The position numbers were made by a program, and so were the translations under genes. 64,000 bases of DNA, from contig NC_049565.1 of NCBI RefSeq assembly GCF_013368755.1, forward strand, positions 992,001 through 1,056,000. The letters run 5' to 3'. This DNA is from Talaromyces rugulosus. Taxonomy: Eukaryota; Ascomycota; Eurotiomycetes; Eurotiales; Trichocomaceae. The notes beneath the pieces are model-generated. The model saw only the letters and a program-made list of their open reading frames with translations. It was not told the origin of the DNA and did not search any database. Position 1 is the first letter of the stretch; each line of letters opens with the position of its first letter. Below are positions 1 through 11,577 of the stretch, one piece after another.

Positions 1-316
1 TGCATGTACTGCCCCCCAACAAGAGCGGGGCTGGCAAGCAAGCCTTGCGGCTTTCAGCCTCGAACTCAGTTTTGATGTGCATTGCCTGCTGAGACTCTCC
101 TGTGTTGTATGAGTATCCCCACATGAAGTACACTTTGCATAAATACCGTGCCGATTTTCTTCCCTTCTTCCTTTCGGTTCGAATCGATGATTCTCAAGAG
201 GAAGCTTTGATGGGATCTTGAACAGTTTCAGGCGCGTCTATTTACCTTTCGTGCATTTTATGACCCTTTTTTCTTCACTTTTTCCGAAATATTTCTCTCT
301 CTCTTTTTAAGTGGAA
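1..316. other. Upstream region without a recognised gene
   Basis: No coding frame was recognised here. The last 100 bases are pyrimidine-rich (CTCTCTCT just before the first gene), as is common in fungal promoters and 5' leaders. An acceptor-like pyrimidine tract followed by AAG ends six bases before the first ATG of the next gene, so an upstream exon outside my reading cannot be excluded. Confidence 0.5.
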
Positions 317-2137
317 ATGCGGCCACTGTCAATATCTGTGGGCTCATTGATACAATCTTCAAAAATAACCAAGAGCTACTGGGAAGCAGTCGGGCCAATG
401 CGCATACTCTTCACAAACAAGCTCGCACCAGCTATCCAGGATTATCTCGAACAATGCTTGGAACCTTCGCTGGACGAATTGCATTGGTCATTATATATGT
501 GCGGACATAATTTTGAGACGGCAAGGCCTTATTTGGTTTTCTCCTCGACCAACGCAAAGAAAAGGAAAACGGCCATAGAATTAGTAAGAGGTAGTGGAAT
601 TCTTAGAGATGCCCCGACTGTGAAACTGCGACATACCTGTTATATTCCAGGTCTACACGCCCCAATGGAGCTCCTGGGTGATCATGTCCGAGTTGATGCT
701 TCACACAATCCAGCGAGTAACGAATCATTTTACTACATGCCATCTGAAAACACACTTGGAGTGTCAGTATTTGTTGCTGGATTACCGAACGAAAGCAGAA
801 TGAGACAAGCTACAGCCGGCGGAATTATATGTGTTGGAAGTCGGTTCTTTTATCTCACGGTATCCCATGTACTTGAGCAAGACGAAGAACTGCAATTACC
901 GGGAGGTAAATCCCGGAATCAGAGTCAAATTTTAGACGAAGACGATAGCAGCGATGAGGAAGAAGAGGAAGGTGGAGTTTCCGAACTCCGGTCCGATGAT
1001 AGCATTTCAACTGATGGCTATGTAATATCTACGTCTTCCAGCTGTGTGAATCAATATTCAGAGGACGGTGAATCACTCAATGAAGCAAGCCATGGGATTC
1101 TCGCTATTGCCAGGCTTCATGATGAAATCGCGTTATTTCAAGTCCAGAGGCCACTGCAGTCAAGCACCGCCCAATTTGTACCATCAGGCTTCATCGAATT
1201 GGGCCCGCCTGATAGGATCAGAAGCCACAAGCTCGATTACCTATTGATTGAAATTCATGACAAGTCTTTGATAAGACCCAACATATTATCTGCGTCAAGA
1301 ACCCCTTTGAGCAGCATCAGCGTCGACAAGGTTGCTCAAATTGACAATGAAGATTGCGATGTAGCTGTCCTAACAGCGTCTAGGGGAGTTTTGAGGGGTG
1401 TTCTGATTGCTACGCCTCGTTATTTGAGCCTTCCTAAAGCTACTACTATGCGAAAGACATTTAGTCTTAGACTCGATGGCATAATACAACGTGGGGACTG
1501 TGGGTCATGGGTGGTTGATGCAACCTCTGGTCATTTCTATGGACACATATTTGGCGGTGGTGCCGGGACCAGAACGGCTTATATAATACCGGCCGCTGAT
1601 ATTTTCGATGACATACGAGCCAAATGTGCACAGCCAGTGATTCTACCTTCTGCAACAGGCGAAAACGTTCAAACTCACTCCCGGATTCCTAGCAACGAGC
1701 TACACAGTGGGTCAAAGGCTAGTCAACAACCTGACTCTTCGGGGCTGCAGGAGGCTGGAACACTGGAAGATAAAACAGTGAGCAAGGTGAATCACGAAGC
1801 CTTTAAAGAAATACTCGATGATATCATGTGCCCTGGAGACAGCAGTAACAGTACCGAAAGCCTGGCAGAGAACGCCCCTCAAAAATTCGCTGTAACAGAC
1901 AGAGATATAGAGGTCCTTAGCAGTGGCAATGTATCAGAAACGCCAAAAAACCATCAGATTTCGGAAACGTCTTGCTCTTCACCAGCGGTAAAACTCAAAC
2001 CCAAGTTTCTTGAGGAAAACTCAAAGCCAAAATCCTCTTTCTATGTTCCATCTTTTCGAACATACACTAGCAAGCACCGTGACGCCGCTCAAGATCCGGC
2101 TGAAAAGGCTGATAATGTTAACCACACTGACGGCTGA
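317..2137 (+). CDS. Orphan protein with a trypsin-fold-like domain and acidic insert
   Basis: A single open frame of 606 residues from ATG 317; I do not recognise a named family. A histidine in a T-V-S-H-V-L context lies near residue 184, an aspartate in D-C-D-V-A-V-L about 160 residues later, and a G-D-C-G-S-W motif follows. This order and the GDCGSW signature are those of chymotrypsin-fold serine peptidases, so a protease-like fold is inferred. Between the His and Asp strands sits a strongly acidic, low-complexity insert (E/D/S-rich, about residues 205-240). The last 170 residues are polar and probably disordered. There is no signal peptide, so a cytosolic or nuclear protein is likely. Proteins of this kind are frequent orphans in fungal accessory genomes. 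Whether it is an active peptidase cannot be told from sequence. Confidence 0.6.
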   Translation: MRPLSISVGSLIQSSKITKSYWEAVGPMRILFTNKLAPAIQDYLEQCLEPSLDELHWSLYMCGHNFETARPYLVFSSTNAKKRKTAIELVRGSGILRDAPTVKLRHTCYIPGLHAPMELLGDHVRVDASHNPASNESFYYMPSENTLGVSVFVAGLPNESRMRQATAGGIICVGSRFFYLTVSHVLEQDEELQLPGGKSRNQSQILDEDDSSDEEEEEGGVSELRSDDSISTDGYVISTSSSCVNQYSEDGESLNEASHGILAIARLHDEIALFQVQRPLQSSTAQFVPSGFIELGPPDRIRSHKLDYLLIEIHDKSLIRPNILSASRTPLSSISVDKVAQIDNEDCDVAVLTASRGVLRGVLIATPRYLSLPKATTMRKTFSLRLDGIIQRGDCGSWVVDATSGHFYGHIFGGGAGTRTAYIIPAADIFDDIRAKCAQPVILPSATGENVQTHSRIPSNELHSGSKASQQPDSSGLQEAGTLEDKTVSKVNHEAFKEILDDIMCPGDSSNSTESLAENAPQKFAVTDRDIEVLSSGNVSETPKNHQISETSCSSPAVKLKPKFLEENSKPKSSFYVPSFRTYTSKHRDAAQDPAEKADNVNHTDG

Positions 2138-3134
2138 TCAGGGTTATCGCCTGTAGCGGGTAGCCATGCTATTTTGCACTATTCACTGCCATTGTCAAGT
2201 ACTACAGAAATACGGTTTGGAGCAAGTGGTTTAATTTAATTCGCTATGTTAAGGAATCTCTACTTTTTTTTTTTTTCGTAAAAGTGGATAAAAGTTAGAA
2301 AATGTAAATTGGCTCTTCTCGTATTTGTCTTGCCTATCATAATGCAAAGTGCCGATTATTCTTTCCATATAGCTTTTTCTATAATCTAGCTGATAAAATT
2401 ATCTATTGTCTCAAGAGACACTGGAAGTAAACTTAAATATCTTAAACTAGCTAATAAACTAGGGAACCACTCTTGCATATTCTAGACACCCACAGGATAC
2501 ATAGACCCCTCGATTTGTTGCTCAATGGATGTATTTAATGGTAAAAAGGCCCGCGATATATGACATTAAATTTCCCAAAAATTTTTACGGGATCTATCCT
2601 ATCACAAGATGCTACATGTACATGACCCAGATTGACATTATTCCAGTCAACATGAATAAGTGTACTACCGAGGCTAGCCCTACATAAGTAATGCATCAGA
2701 TGTATGCGCTGATGGGACTCTGCGATCTGTATCAAGTTTTATAATCGTCAAAAACCAACAAGTTGGTGGCTACAATCGACATGATGGACATTTGTTAGCC
2801 AATAGGATCAATGATAAATACTATCTATAGATTGGTAAGGTTATATATAACACATAGGTCTGGGTGAAATAAATTCATCTAGTCATGAAAACAATAGAAA
2901 AATCCAAACACTGTGAAAAATCAAGTCAAATAATAATAAATAAATAAGGACCTATCATTATCACTGTATCAATGTATACATCGTTGTATTGTGGGGAAGC
3001 GGCAGCCAATGGCAGCAGCCGGATTTCGGAGCGTGCCTGCTTTTTCTATCCCGACCTCGGATGAAGCTTTTCTCCCCAGATTCGTTCTTTCTTTCTACAT
3101 CGCGCTTCACAATCAGCCGACGCCTCGTTTCAAC
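2138..3134. other. AT-rich intergenic region
   Basis: No gene was recognised. It must contain the 3' end of the preceding gene and the promoter of the homoaconitase gene. A poly-T run lies near 2264-2276. Short open frames here show no recognisable motif. Confidence 0.6.
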
Positions 3135-5685
3135 ATGATACAAGCGGTAAGGACTTCCCGGCCTCTGAGTCTGGTCGATTGGTCAAGGAGCTTTCCAAGT
3201 CGCTAACACCCATGCAGCGCAGGGCAGCCGCCCTCGCAACAAGGCGATGCGTCACGCACGTCGGCCGCGCATCCACACAGCGACCACCTTCATGGTTATC
3301 GACATGTCGCTCGTACAGCGTCACTGGCTACAATGCAAAGCCCAAGGCCTTCCACTCGCAACTTGAGAACACACCCAACGCCGACGACCTCCTCTCGTCC
3401 CTTTCCTCCTCCGCGCCGGCGACCAGCACGCCCCAGACCCTCACCGAGAAGATCGTACAGCGTTACTCTGTTGGCCTCCCCGAGGGGAAGAAAGTCAAAT
3501 CCGGCAGCTATATTTCCATAGCGCCGCACCATTGTATGTCGCATGACAATAGTTGGCCTATTGCAACAAAATTCTTGGACATTGGCGCCACCAAGGTCCA
3601 CGATAATCGCCAGGTCGTTATGACCCTAGACCACGATGTCCAAAACAAATCAGAGTCCAATCTTAAAAAGTACCGTCAAATAGAGGAGTTTGCTCGCACG
3701 CATGGTGTCGACTTCTACCCCGCCGGTCGTGGTATTGGCCACCAGATTATGATCGAGGAGGGCTATGCTTGGCCAGGAACCGTGACCGTTGCTTCTGACT
3801 CTCACTCCAATTCGTATGGAGCGGTGGGCTCCCTCGGTTCCCCAATTGTACGAACTGATGCTGCGAGCATTTGGGCCACCGGCCGGACCTGGTGGCAGGT
3901 CCCCCCGGTGGCCAAGGTCACTCTGGTGGGAATCTTGCCCCCGGGCGTCACGGGCAAGGATGTCATTATCGCCCTGTGTGGCCTTTTCAACCAGGACGAT
4001 GTGCTCAACCATAGCATTGAATTTGTTGGTTCCGAACAGACGATGCGCAGCATCTCTATCGACGAGCGTATTACCATTGCCAACATGACGACTGAGTGGG
4101 GTGCACTCAGTGGGTGCGTAGTCACGTTTGCGAGCACATGTTATTGAACTAGCTAATTCTTGTGGCAGACTCTTCCCCATTGATTCGGTCCTAATCAACT
4201 GGCTACGGGCCCGAGCCACCACATCCGCCATGCTCAACCCAGAACTCGGCGATAAAAGTCGCTTTACCCACGAGCGAATCGACGAACTCATCGAGAACCC
4301 GCTCACTGCCGACTCTGGTGCGACCTACGCCAAGTCACTCTACCTCAACCTGTCAACTCTTTCCCCATTCGTCGCCGGTCCTAACTCGGTCAAGGTCGCC
4401 ACGCCCCTCCGCGATCTTGAGGCGAAGAAGATCCCTGTCAACAAGGCATACCTGGTATCCTGCACCAATTCGCGCGCATCCGACATTGCTGCGGCTGCTC
4501 GTGTCTTCCGCGAAGCTACCAAGGATGGCGTCACACCAAAGATCGCCCCTGGTGTCAACTTGTACATTGCCGCTGCCTCTATACCTGAACAAAGGATCGC
4601 AGAAGCGGCTGGTGACTGGCAAGTTCTCCTGGATGCGGGTGCAAAGCCCCTACCCTCCGGCTGCGGCCCCTGCATCGGCCTAGGAACCGGTCTCCTTGAG
4701 CCCGGCGAGGTGGGTATCAGCGCTTCGAACAGAAACTTTTCGGGAAGAATGGGCGCAAGAGACGCAATGGCGTATCTCGCTAGCCCCGAAGTCGTCGCCG
4801 CCAGCGCCCTGGATGGCCATATCGCCGGCCCTGGGTGGTATCAGAAGCCCGAAGGCGTGGAGAAGGTCATCATCGGTGAAGGCAGTGGTGACCACCAGGC
4901 CGACGTGGCTTTGAGCGTTGAGGACGCCTTGGACAAGATTATCGCCCAGGCCGAGAGCATGATTGTCGACGCCGAGAAGGACTCGACCGATTCGACTGAT
5001 TCGGCTGCGGCAGCGGTCGACGACGCCGAGGAGACCCTGACTGACATCCTACCCGGTTTCCCCGAGAAAGTCGAGGGCGAGATTGTCTTCTGCGATGCCG
5101 ATAATATAAACACAGATGGAATTTACCCTGGTCAGTTCTTTTATTCCCAAGTGGACCATTATATGTGATTTTACTAATCGTTTCATAGGCCGCTACACGT
5201 ATCAAGACAACCTTCCAGCCCAGAAGATGGCTGAGGTGTGCATGGAGAACTACGACGCAGCCTTCAAAGAGATTGCTCGTGAGGGAGATGTGCTCGTCAG
5301 CGGCTACAATTTTGGATGTGGTTCTTCGCGCGAGCAGGCTGCCACCGCTATTCTCGCCAAGAAGATCCCTCTTGTCGTTGCCGGCTCATTTAGCAACATC
5401 TTCGGTCGCAACAGCATCAACAACGCACTCATGAGTGTCGAGGTACCGCGCCTTGTGCAGCGTCTGCGCGAGCGCTTCGCCAAGGGCAAGGATGGTGCCG
5501 ACACCCAGCTCACGCGCCGCACGGGATGGAAGTTCCTGTGGGACGTGCGTAGGAGCAAGGTTGTTGTCACCGAGGACAATGGAGAGACATGGAGTCAGAA
5601 GGTTGGCGAACTGCCGCCCAACGTACAGGAGATTATTGCCAGAGGTGGTCTAGAGAAGTGGGTGAAGGCTGAGATTCAGAAGTGA
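3135..5685 (+). CDS. lysF: Homoaconitase, mitochondrial (lysine biosynthesis)
   Basis: The enzyme converts homocitrate via homoaconitate to homoisocitrate in the alpha-aminoadipate pathway of fungal lysine synthesis, in the mitochondrial matrix. Four exons are read: 3135-3146, 3218-4113, 4169-5130 and 5189-5685, giving 788 residues, the usual size. The 12-nt first exon (MIQA) is followed by a GTAAGG intron with branch site GCTAAC; intron 3 has TACTAAT. The N-terminus is rich in Arg, Ala and Ser without acidic residues, as in a mitochondrial presequence. The 4Fe-4S ligands are visible as S-C-T-N-S-R near residue 398 and G-C-G-P-C near 467. The swivel domain carries [10 protein letters not shown] near 664. 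These motifs are shared with aconitase, but the substrate-loop wording and overall length fit homoaconitase (LysF/Lys4). The gene looks intact. Confidence 0.93.
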
Positions 5686-6417
5686 TTTTTCGTTTTCCAA
5701 TGTTGTAAAATATAACACAAAAAGCAAGTAGATAACGATATACCTTGATTGATAATTATTAACTAAATAGCAGCACTCCTATAATAATTACCAACGCAAA
5801 CCCGATAATTGTCCTTAGTTGGCTACATCTGGAACAGCTCAGGTATAGACAACTTGATCATCACCATCCTCGCGCTTTTTCTTGCTTTCAGGCACACCCC
5901 GAGTATAAACCATGCGAGACTCAAAATTTGGAAATATTTTGTTACTAGTATGATTTTCCTTCTCGAACTGATTTATAGTGCAGACTGACATTGGAGATCC
6001 CCGCCACCCTCTGTCTTAGCTGCACCAAGATATCAGTGATTCTGTCTATAAGTTAGACCATTTTGCTTTAAATTGTTTCGATTATGGCTTCGTGATCCAA
6101 AAATTGCCGAATGGGGAAAGTCTATACTTAGCAGCGTGCAATGGTATCACGTGACCTCCAGCCTCCGGATTTCCATGGACAAACACAACAAACAATAACA
6201 ACCGGTAACTATGCAGCGCGGCGACTCCAGCCACATGTTTTGGCTCCCCCTCTAGTGTGCCTGCTGTCCGAGGTTGGTCGGCAACTCTCCTCTGCTTCTA
6301 CAATTGCCCTGCGGCATTCGTGCTTTTTTCGATGATACAATGAGAATCCGTCCAAGCTCAATATAATATTACTTCGTCTCATAATACGGTCCTTTTGATC
6401 GCCCAGACCCCGTCACC
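5686..6417. other. Intergenic region
   Basis: No gene was recognised. It separates the homoaconitase 3' end from the Pex22-like gene and presumably holds the promoter of the latter. Confidence 0.6.
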
Positions 6418-7706
6418 ATGTCGTATCCTCAAGACCGCCGCCGTCGGGCTGGTGCGGGCTTCAGCGCGACCGGCAATCGTACGTTCATGGGATACTGGGT
6501 ACCTCTGGCAATCACGGTCGGTGTCGCGACCATCAGTATAGCTGCTTGGGTTTGGAGCGAACGAGAAGAGGGCGACGATGAAGGCGAATACGGCCGAAAC
6601 CACCCCGATAATTATCCTCCTCCAGGCCCAGATGGTGGTCTGCCGCCCGGCGCTGACTTTGCGAGGTCTGCACCATCCGACGCGCGCCAGGATGATAACA
6701 CCGTCATGGGCCGCATGCAAGGCGCACTGCGTCGAACACCCAGCCCGCAGCAACTCTTGGACGGTGCGAGCAGGCGAGTCGCTGCCGGCGTGGCTGCCGC
6801 GGGCGCCATGGTTGGAGGCGCGCTGAGCTCGATCCGAGAAGAACGAGGCGACTTTGAAGACCACTCGCGGTGGTCGGAAGAGGCCGACTCCAGAGCCAGA
6901 GGTACAGCGGAGCCTGGTCCTCGAGGTGTCGCCCCGTCATCTAATAGAAAGAAGACGGTGGCGCTTGTTGTTTCGGCCGATGCCCTATCTGGTGAAAGTG
7001 ATGATATTTCATTAGCTGAGCACGCGGTATGTTTTCCCTAGGCGCTTATTATTCAAGAGTATCTGCTGACGCGCTCTAGTCAATTCTCTCTCATCTCCCT
7101 TCACACGTCAATCCGGATGTTACCCGCGTCTTCGTTCTCATCTATGCCCCCGGCTTGAAACATGCCATCGGAATTCCATCGTCTACACGCCCTACGCCAT
7201 CTGTGGATTCTTCATATTCCAACATTGGTCACGAAGAGGCCGTTGACGCCGGCGCGCCCGCCGGGAATGACCTGACGGCCCTTGCGCCACAGTCAACGGA
7301 CGATCTAGAAACCACAAGCCCACTCTTTAAGACTTTATACACTCAGGCTCAAACCGTCGTGGATAAGGATACCATGATCATGCCATACAGTACTTCCAAT
7401 GGTCATCTGTACCTGCTGCGTCATTTGTCGCCAGATACCGTGTACATTCAGGAGTCTCTGTCGGGAAATGAAGGTGACACTGTCAAGCAGCTTTCTAGCT
7501 GGGTGAGGCATGTTGTCGTCGTCGTCGGTGACGAAGGAGGCCGCGGCGGTTTGGTCGATAGTGAAGACGAATCCGCGCTCGCAGGAGAGCAGAGAGAGAA
7601 GTGGTGGCAGAAGGAGGGTGTTACTGGTATTGGCAAACACATTGATGTTGTCGACAGTTTGAAGATTGGCGACGATTGGAGACGTCGCATCTCGGGACAT
7701 GACTAA
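6418..7706 (+). CDS. Pex22-like peroxisomal membrane protein
   Basis: Two exons, 6418-7026 and 7080-7706, encode 411 residues; the intron runs from GTATGT to CTCTAG. After a basic N-terminus (residues 1-20) comes one hydrophobic segment (about 23-44, G-Y-W-V-P-L-A-I-T) and a negatively charged stretch, giving a single-pass anchor with a large soluble part. A conserved-looking alpha/beta domain begins with K-K-T-V-A-L-V-V-S-A-D-A-L near residue 182. This layout resembles filamentous-fungal Pex22, the peroxisomal anchor and activator of the E2 ubiquitin-conjugating enzyme Pex4, which recycles the import receptor Pex5. The assignment rests on architecture and remembered family appearance, since Pex22 is poorly conserved. 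Without a profile search it remains probable rather than certain. No break is seen. Confidence 0.6.
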
Positions 7707-8703
7707 TGGTTGATGAATCCCCTGCGATATGCGCTAATCTGGTTGCAGATTATGCAGTATTGCGAGTATATTTTTCAGTTTCCATGGATATCCAATGATC
7801 TTTTTTGCTTCTTTTTTCACTTTGTTTGCGCCGTTCTCCGCTTGGATGCTCGTTTATGTTAGCTGGGAGCCGGATATAGTTAGTATATATGTACCTTTCA
7901 CGACTTTGTACTCTAGGATTGAAAAGATAATTTATTAGTATCAACTGATCTATTCAATGTTGATATTTAACGGTGCTTTCAGAATATTTATCAAACATTA
8001 GAGACATATATACATATGTAATTAACGCGAAATACGTGTATCAATCAATCCAATGTTGAATTATTGATCAATTTATACATCCATTGATGTACATATCAAC
8101 GGATGATATATATAGTTCCTCTTTCTGACAAAATAAAAAAATTTGATAGAATTTGGTATGGACAGCGTCCAGCCTACTAGTTATTTAACAGCGATTTAAA
8201 TAAATAAGCCAGCCACCAATATCAAACGATCTAGACATCAAAATATTACCTCTACATTTGTACTCCAGTCGCACAAGATCCGGGGCAAGCTCCGATGGCG
8301 CTAACCGGATGCGGCAGAAGAATCACGTGACCGACGTGGCAGCCGCATCATGGACGAAACGCAAGCCGAGAGAACATCACCTGCCGAGACAGAGACGACC
8401 CTTGTCGACTCGCCATCCATCAATATCTTGCAGCGCCTCGTCCCTCTTTCTAGTCACCTCAAGGGTGCTCTTAACTGCTGCTCCGGGCCAGCGAAGTTGC
8501 CCGCGTCCTCGCCTTGGACCATCTCACCCATTGACCCTCCCCGTCGCCCACCCTGTTACCCCGTTCCCCACATGTCTCGCGCGTCGGGGATAGCCTCAAT
8601 TCCTGGAACTAGGGGTCTCTTTTCATTCCCAGAAGTTGCAAACTCTTGAGGCGCGTGCCGCTTGCTTGCTGGCTTGACACGGCCCGGCTCAGCCAGCGCC
8701 GCC
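7707..8703. other. Intergenic region and Spt20 leader
   Basis: The first half is very AT-rich with many ATACAT and TATATA steps. The second half becomes C-rich and probably holds the promoter and 5' leader of the Spt20 gene. Two overlapping open frames at 8258-8649 have no recognisable content and are read as leader. Confidence 0.55.
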
Positions 8704-11577
8704 ATGATGGCCACTGCCGTCTCTAAGCCCGCATCTCAACCCCCAAAAATGAAACGCCCTCCGCCATCGTTCACGCAGACCGCAGTCAACGGTATAAAAC
8801 AGTCACCATCGGCGTCTTCCTCTCCTTCTGTTACCTCAAAGCGCCTCCCCGGTACCAACCAACCCTCTACAAACTCCGTGGCGGGCCCCGTAGCCAATGG
8901 CGTCAACAACCGCCCCATCAATAAGATGCGCAAAGACAGCCAGAAGCCTGGAGATCCTCTGGTCCGTCCACAACGGCCATCAACGAGGAACTCAGTTGTT
9001 GAGACCGATCGCCGACTTACCAAAATACCCCCAGAGCCTTTTGGTCAGTGCCGGCTTTCTCTACCGCTGATTTGGGATATTTCGCTAACATAAAAAATCT
9101 ACTGCAGTTAAAACGACCTCGTATATTCTAAAGAGATACGCTAAAGCGCAACCTTCCCTTATCATCCATCTCCATCCCACCCACTTTCGATTCGATCAAC
9201 AAGATGGCAGCTTTCCATATAACTCGGAGATGAAAGTCATCATTGAACACATTCGATCTCAAACGGTACCCCACGATATGCTGGAGGAGCTCCTCCGTGC
9301 TGGGGTGAAGTTCTATGAAGGTAAACCAATCGAAGCCTGTTATCGAACCTTGAAACTTGATGTTGACATTCACCTCAAAAAACAGGCTGTCTTATAGTTA
9401 AAGTAGTGGATCACAAATCGGTATCAGCTCAGACCAGCAAGTCAACAATCCCGTCATCGGACGAGAAGAATACGCCGTTTTCTATCCATAACTACAACCA
9501 ACATGTTACGCCGTCACCTTATATACCCTATCCAAAACAGAACCAGGTCCGCCCGGAAAAGATCGATTCCCCTAGACTAGAAACATCTGGAAAGGAGCCC
9601 GGTGCAAGTACAGCCGAGGACTCCAGTGCCGGACAAGATGGTACTACAAATGGGGTTTCGGCGGGCGAATCATCTGCCAAGCAACCAACTCCTAAGCCGA
9701 AAGTCTTCACCACTGTCCTCCATCCCACGTCACTCTCTATACAAGCCGAACTGACATACTTATCTACCACCCCACACCCGCTTGCAAATGCAATTGCAAA
9801 CGCCAACAAGAAGCAGCCAACGACACAGGCTACATCCAAGACATCTACGACCTCGACAGCGGGCCCGCCCCCTGCGAAGAGACAAAAGATGCTTGTTGAC
9901 CCTGAGGATCTCCCCGAGTTTGAAGCCAAGCTTATCAGAGCTGTGGCTCCTCCCCTCTACTTAGACCCAGTGGATAATTTTGAATCAGCACAACGGCTTC
10001 TTCAGCTTATGGAAAGTCCACTTCACCGTGACAAGCCGCCTTCGTCCAAGACGAGGAAACGCACAGTTGCAGAACTGGCAGCAGACGAAGCTCTCGCCGC
10101 TGAAGAAGAGAGATTTATGCTCATCATGGATGAAAGGCTGGAGCCCGCTACATCTAGTGCGGCAAGTGGTGCCAAATCAGCAGTTGACGATACCGCTGGA
10201 GCAGTACCATTCGAGCCACGTTTCTCAAGATTTAAGACCATTGAGAATATCCGTATTCAGCACGAGGAAAAAGCGAAACGGGAGCACGAGAAACAGGTAC
10301 AGCAAGAGCATATTAAACGACAGCAGCAGCAGGAACAGGAGAGAGAGCGACGTCGTATGATAGACCAGAGACAGGCAGAAGAGCATGCGAAAGAAGAACG
10401 ACGTCAGCAACTCGTTGCACAGCAGGCTCATGCTCAGTTGGCAGCTCAGCAACAGCAGCGATTGGCGAATGGCCTTTCTCAAGCATCTCAGGGCCAGATG
10501 TCGTCACCCATTGTTCGCAACCAAACACCGCATAATACATCGTCCCCTGTCGTTGGAAACAACGTGGGCGTTGCAGTTGGCGGTGTGCCCATGAATGTTA
10601 CTGCGTCTGCTCAAGGAGCCGGGAGCCCGCCACGGCCGCCGTCAACTATGCATCATGCCCACCCAGGTGTCATGAGTCACCCAATGGCAGCCTCAAGAAG
10701 TCAACAGAGCCAGAGTCGAAACGGCACGCCACAGATGACCCAAGGTACACCAGCTATGGGACATGCTACTCCTGTCATGCGCAATGTTACACCAACGCAG
10801 CGCATGGGCCATAGTAGTCCGCCAAATTCGTCGATGGCTCAAACACCTGTCATGACCCAATCCATGATGGGCACGCCGCAAATGGGAGGAGCGGGCATGG
10901 GACTTACGCCTCAGCAACAACAGCATCTCATATTGCAGCAGCGACAGCAGCAGTTGCTTGCCCAACAGGGCCTTAACCCACAGCAAGTTGCGCAGATGCA
11001 GGCACAGCACAACATTCAAAGTCACCACCAACAGCAACAGCAGTTATTGCACCAACAACAACAGTTACAGCAGCAAAACCAACAACAGTTGCAACAAAAT
11101 GTCCACAGTCAGCACTCCTACCAGGCCCAGCTACTACGAACACAAATGGCGCAGATGCAAATGGCCCAGCAAAAACAGGGTGGACAACAACAAGCAGGCA
11201 TGCAGATGACACCGCAGCAACAGCAACAGCAACAGATGCTGTTGGCGGCTGCTCAGCAAAACGGTGGTCAAGTCGCACAAGGTCCGTTACAATGGGGCAA
11301 TCGGCACCAACAAATGTACCAGCAACGAATTATCTCGTTGCGGCAAGACATAGTGAGGCGATATGGCCAACAGTATGGGGCGCCCCAGAGTTTCCCACCC
11401 CAACTTGCTCAGCAATATTCAGCTGGTGTGGAAAAGAGTGCCCGAGCATATGTCATGGAAATGATGCGCAAGGAGCAAGTTGCGATACGCCATGCTGCAG
11501 TACTGCAACAGCAACAGCAACAGCAACAGCAACAACAACAGCAGCAGCAAATGATGGCAAATGGGATGGGGAAGTGA
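8704..11577 (+). CDS. spt20: SAGA complex subunit Spt20
   Basis: Spt20 is a structural subunit of the SAGA histone acetyltransferase co-activator, acting in the nucleus. Exons 8704-9043, 9108-9320 and 9386-11577 encode 914 residues; introns have GTCAGT/CTGCAG and GTAAAC/AACAG borders. The conserved Spt20 domain covers roughly residues 110-230 and includes S-Y-I-L-K-R-Y-A-K, the H-P-T-H-F-R-F-D stretch, V-K-F-Y-E-G and the later P-S-P-Y-I-P-Y-P. From about residue 470 there is an E/R/Q-rich coiled-coil-like segment, then a long Gln/Met/Thr/Pro-rich tail with several polyglutamine blocks and a terminal uninterrupted Gln run just before the stop. Such tails are usual for fungal Spt20 and vary between strains. 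An in-frame ATG at 8662 would add 14 residues; 8704 was chosen because it lies in a good context followed by a second ATG. Confidence 0.9.
11506..11550 (+). repeat. CAG/CAA repeat coding a polyglutamine run
   Basis: About fifteen consecutive CAG or CAA codons lie at the very end of the Spt20 frame. Mixed CAG/CAA use points to selection on the peptide rather than pure DNA slippage. The tract length is likely to vary between isolates. Confidence 0.85.
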
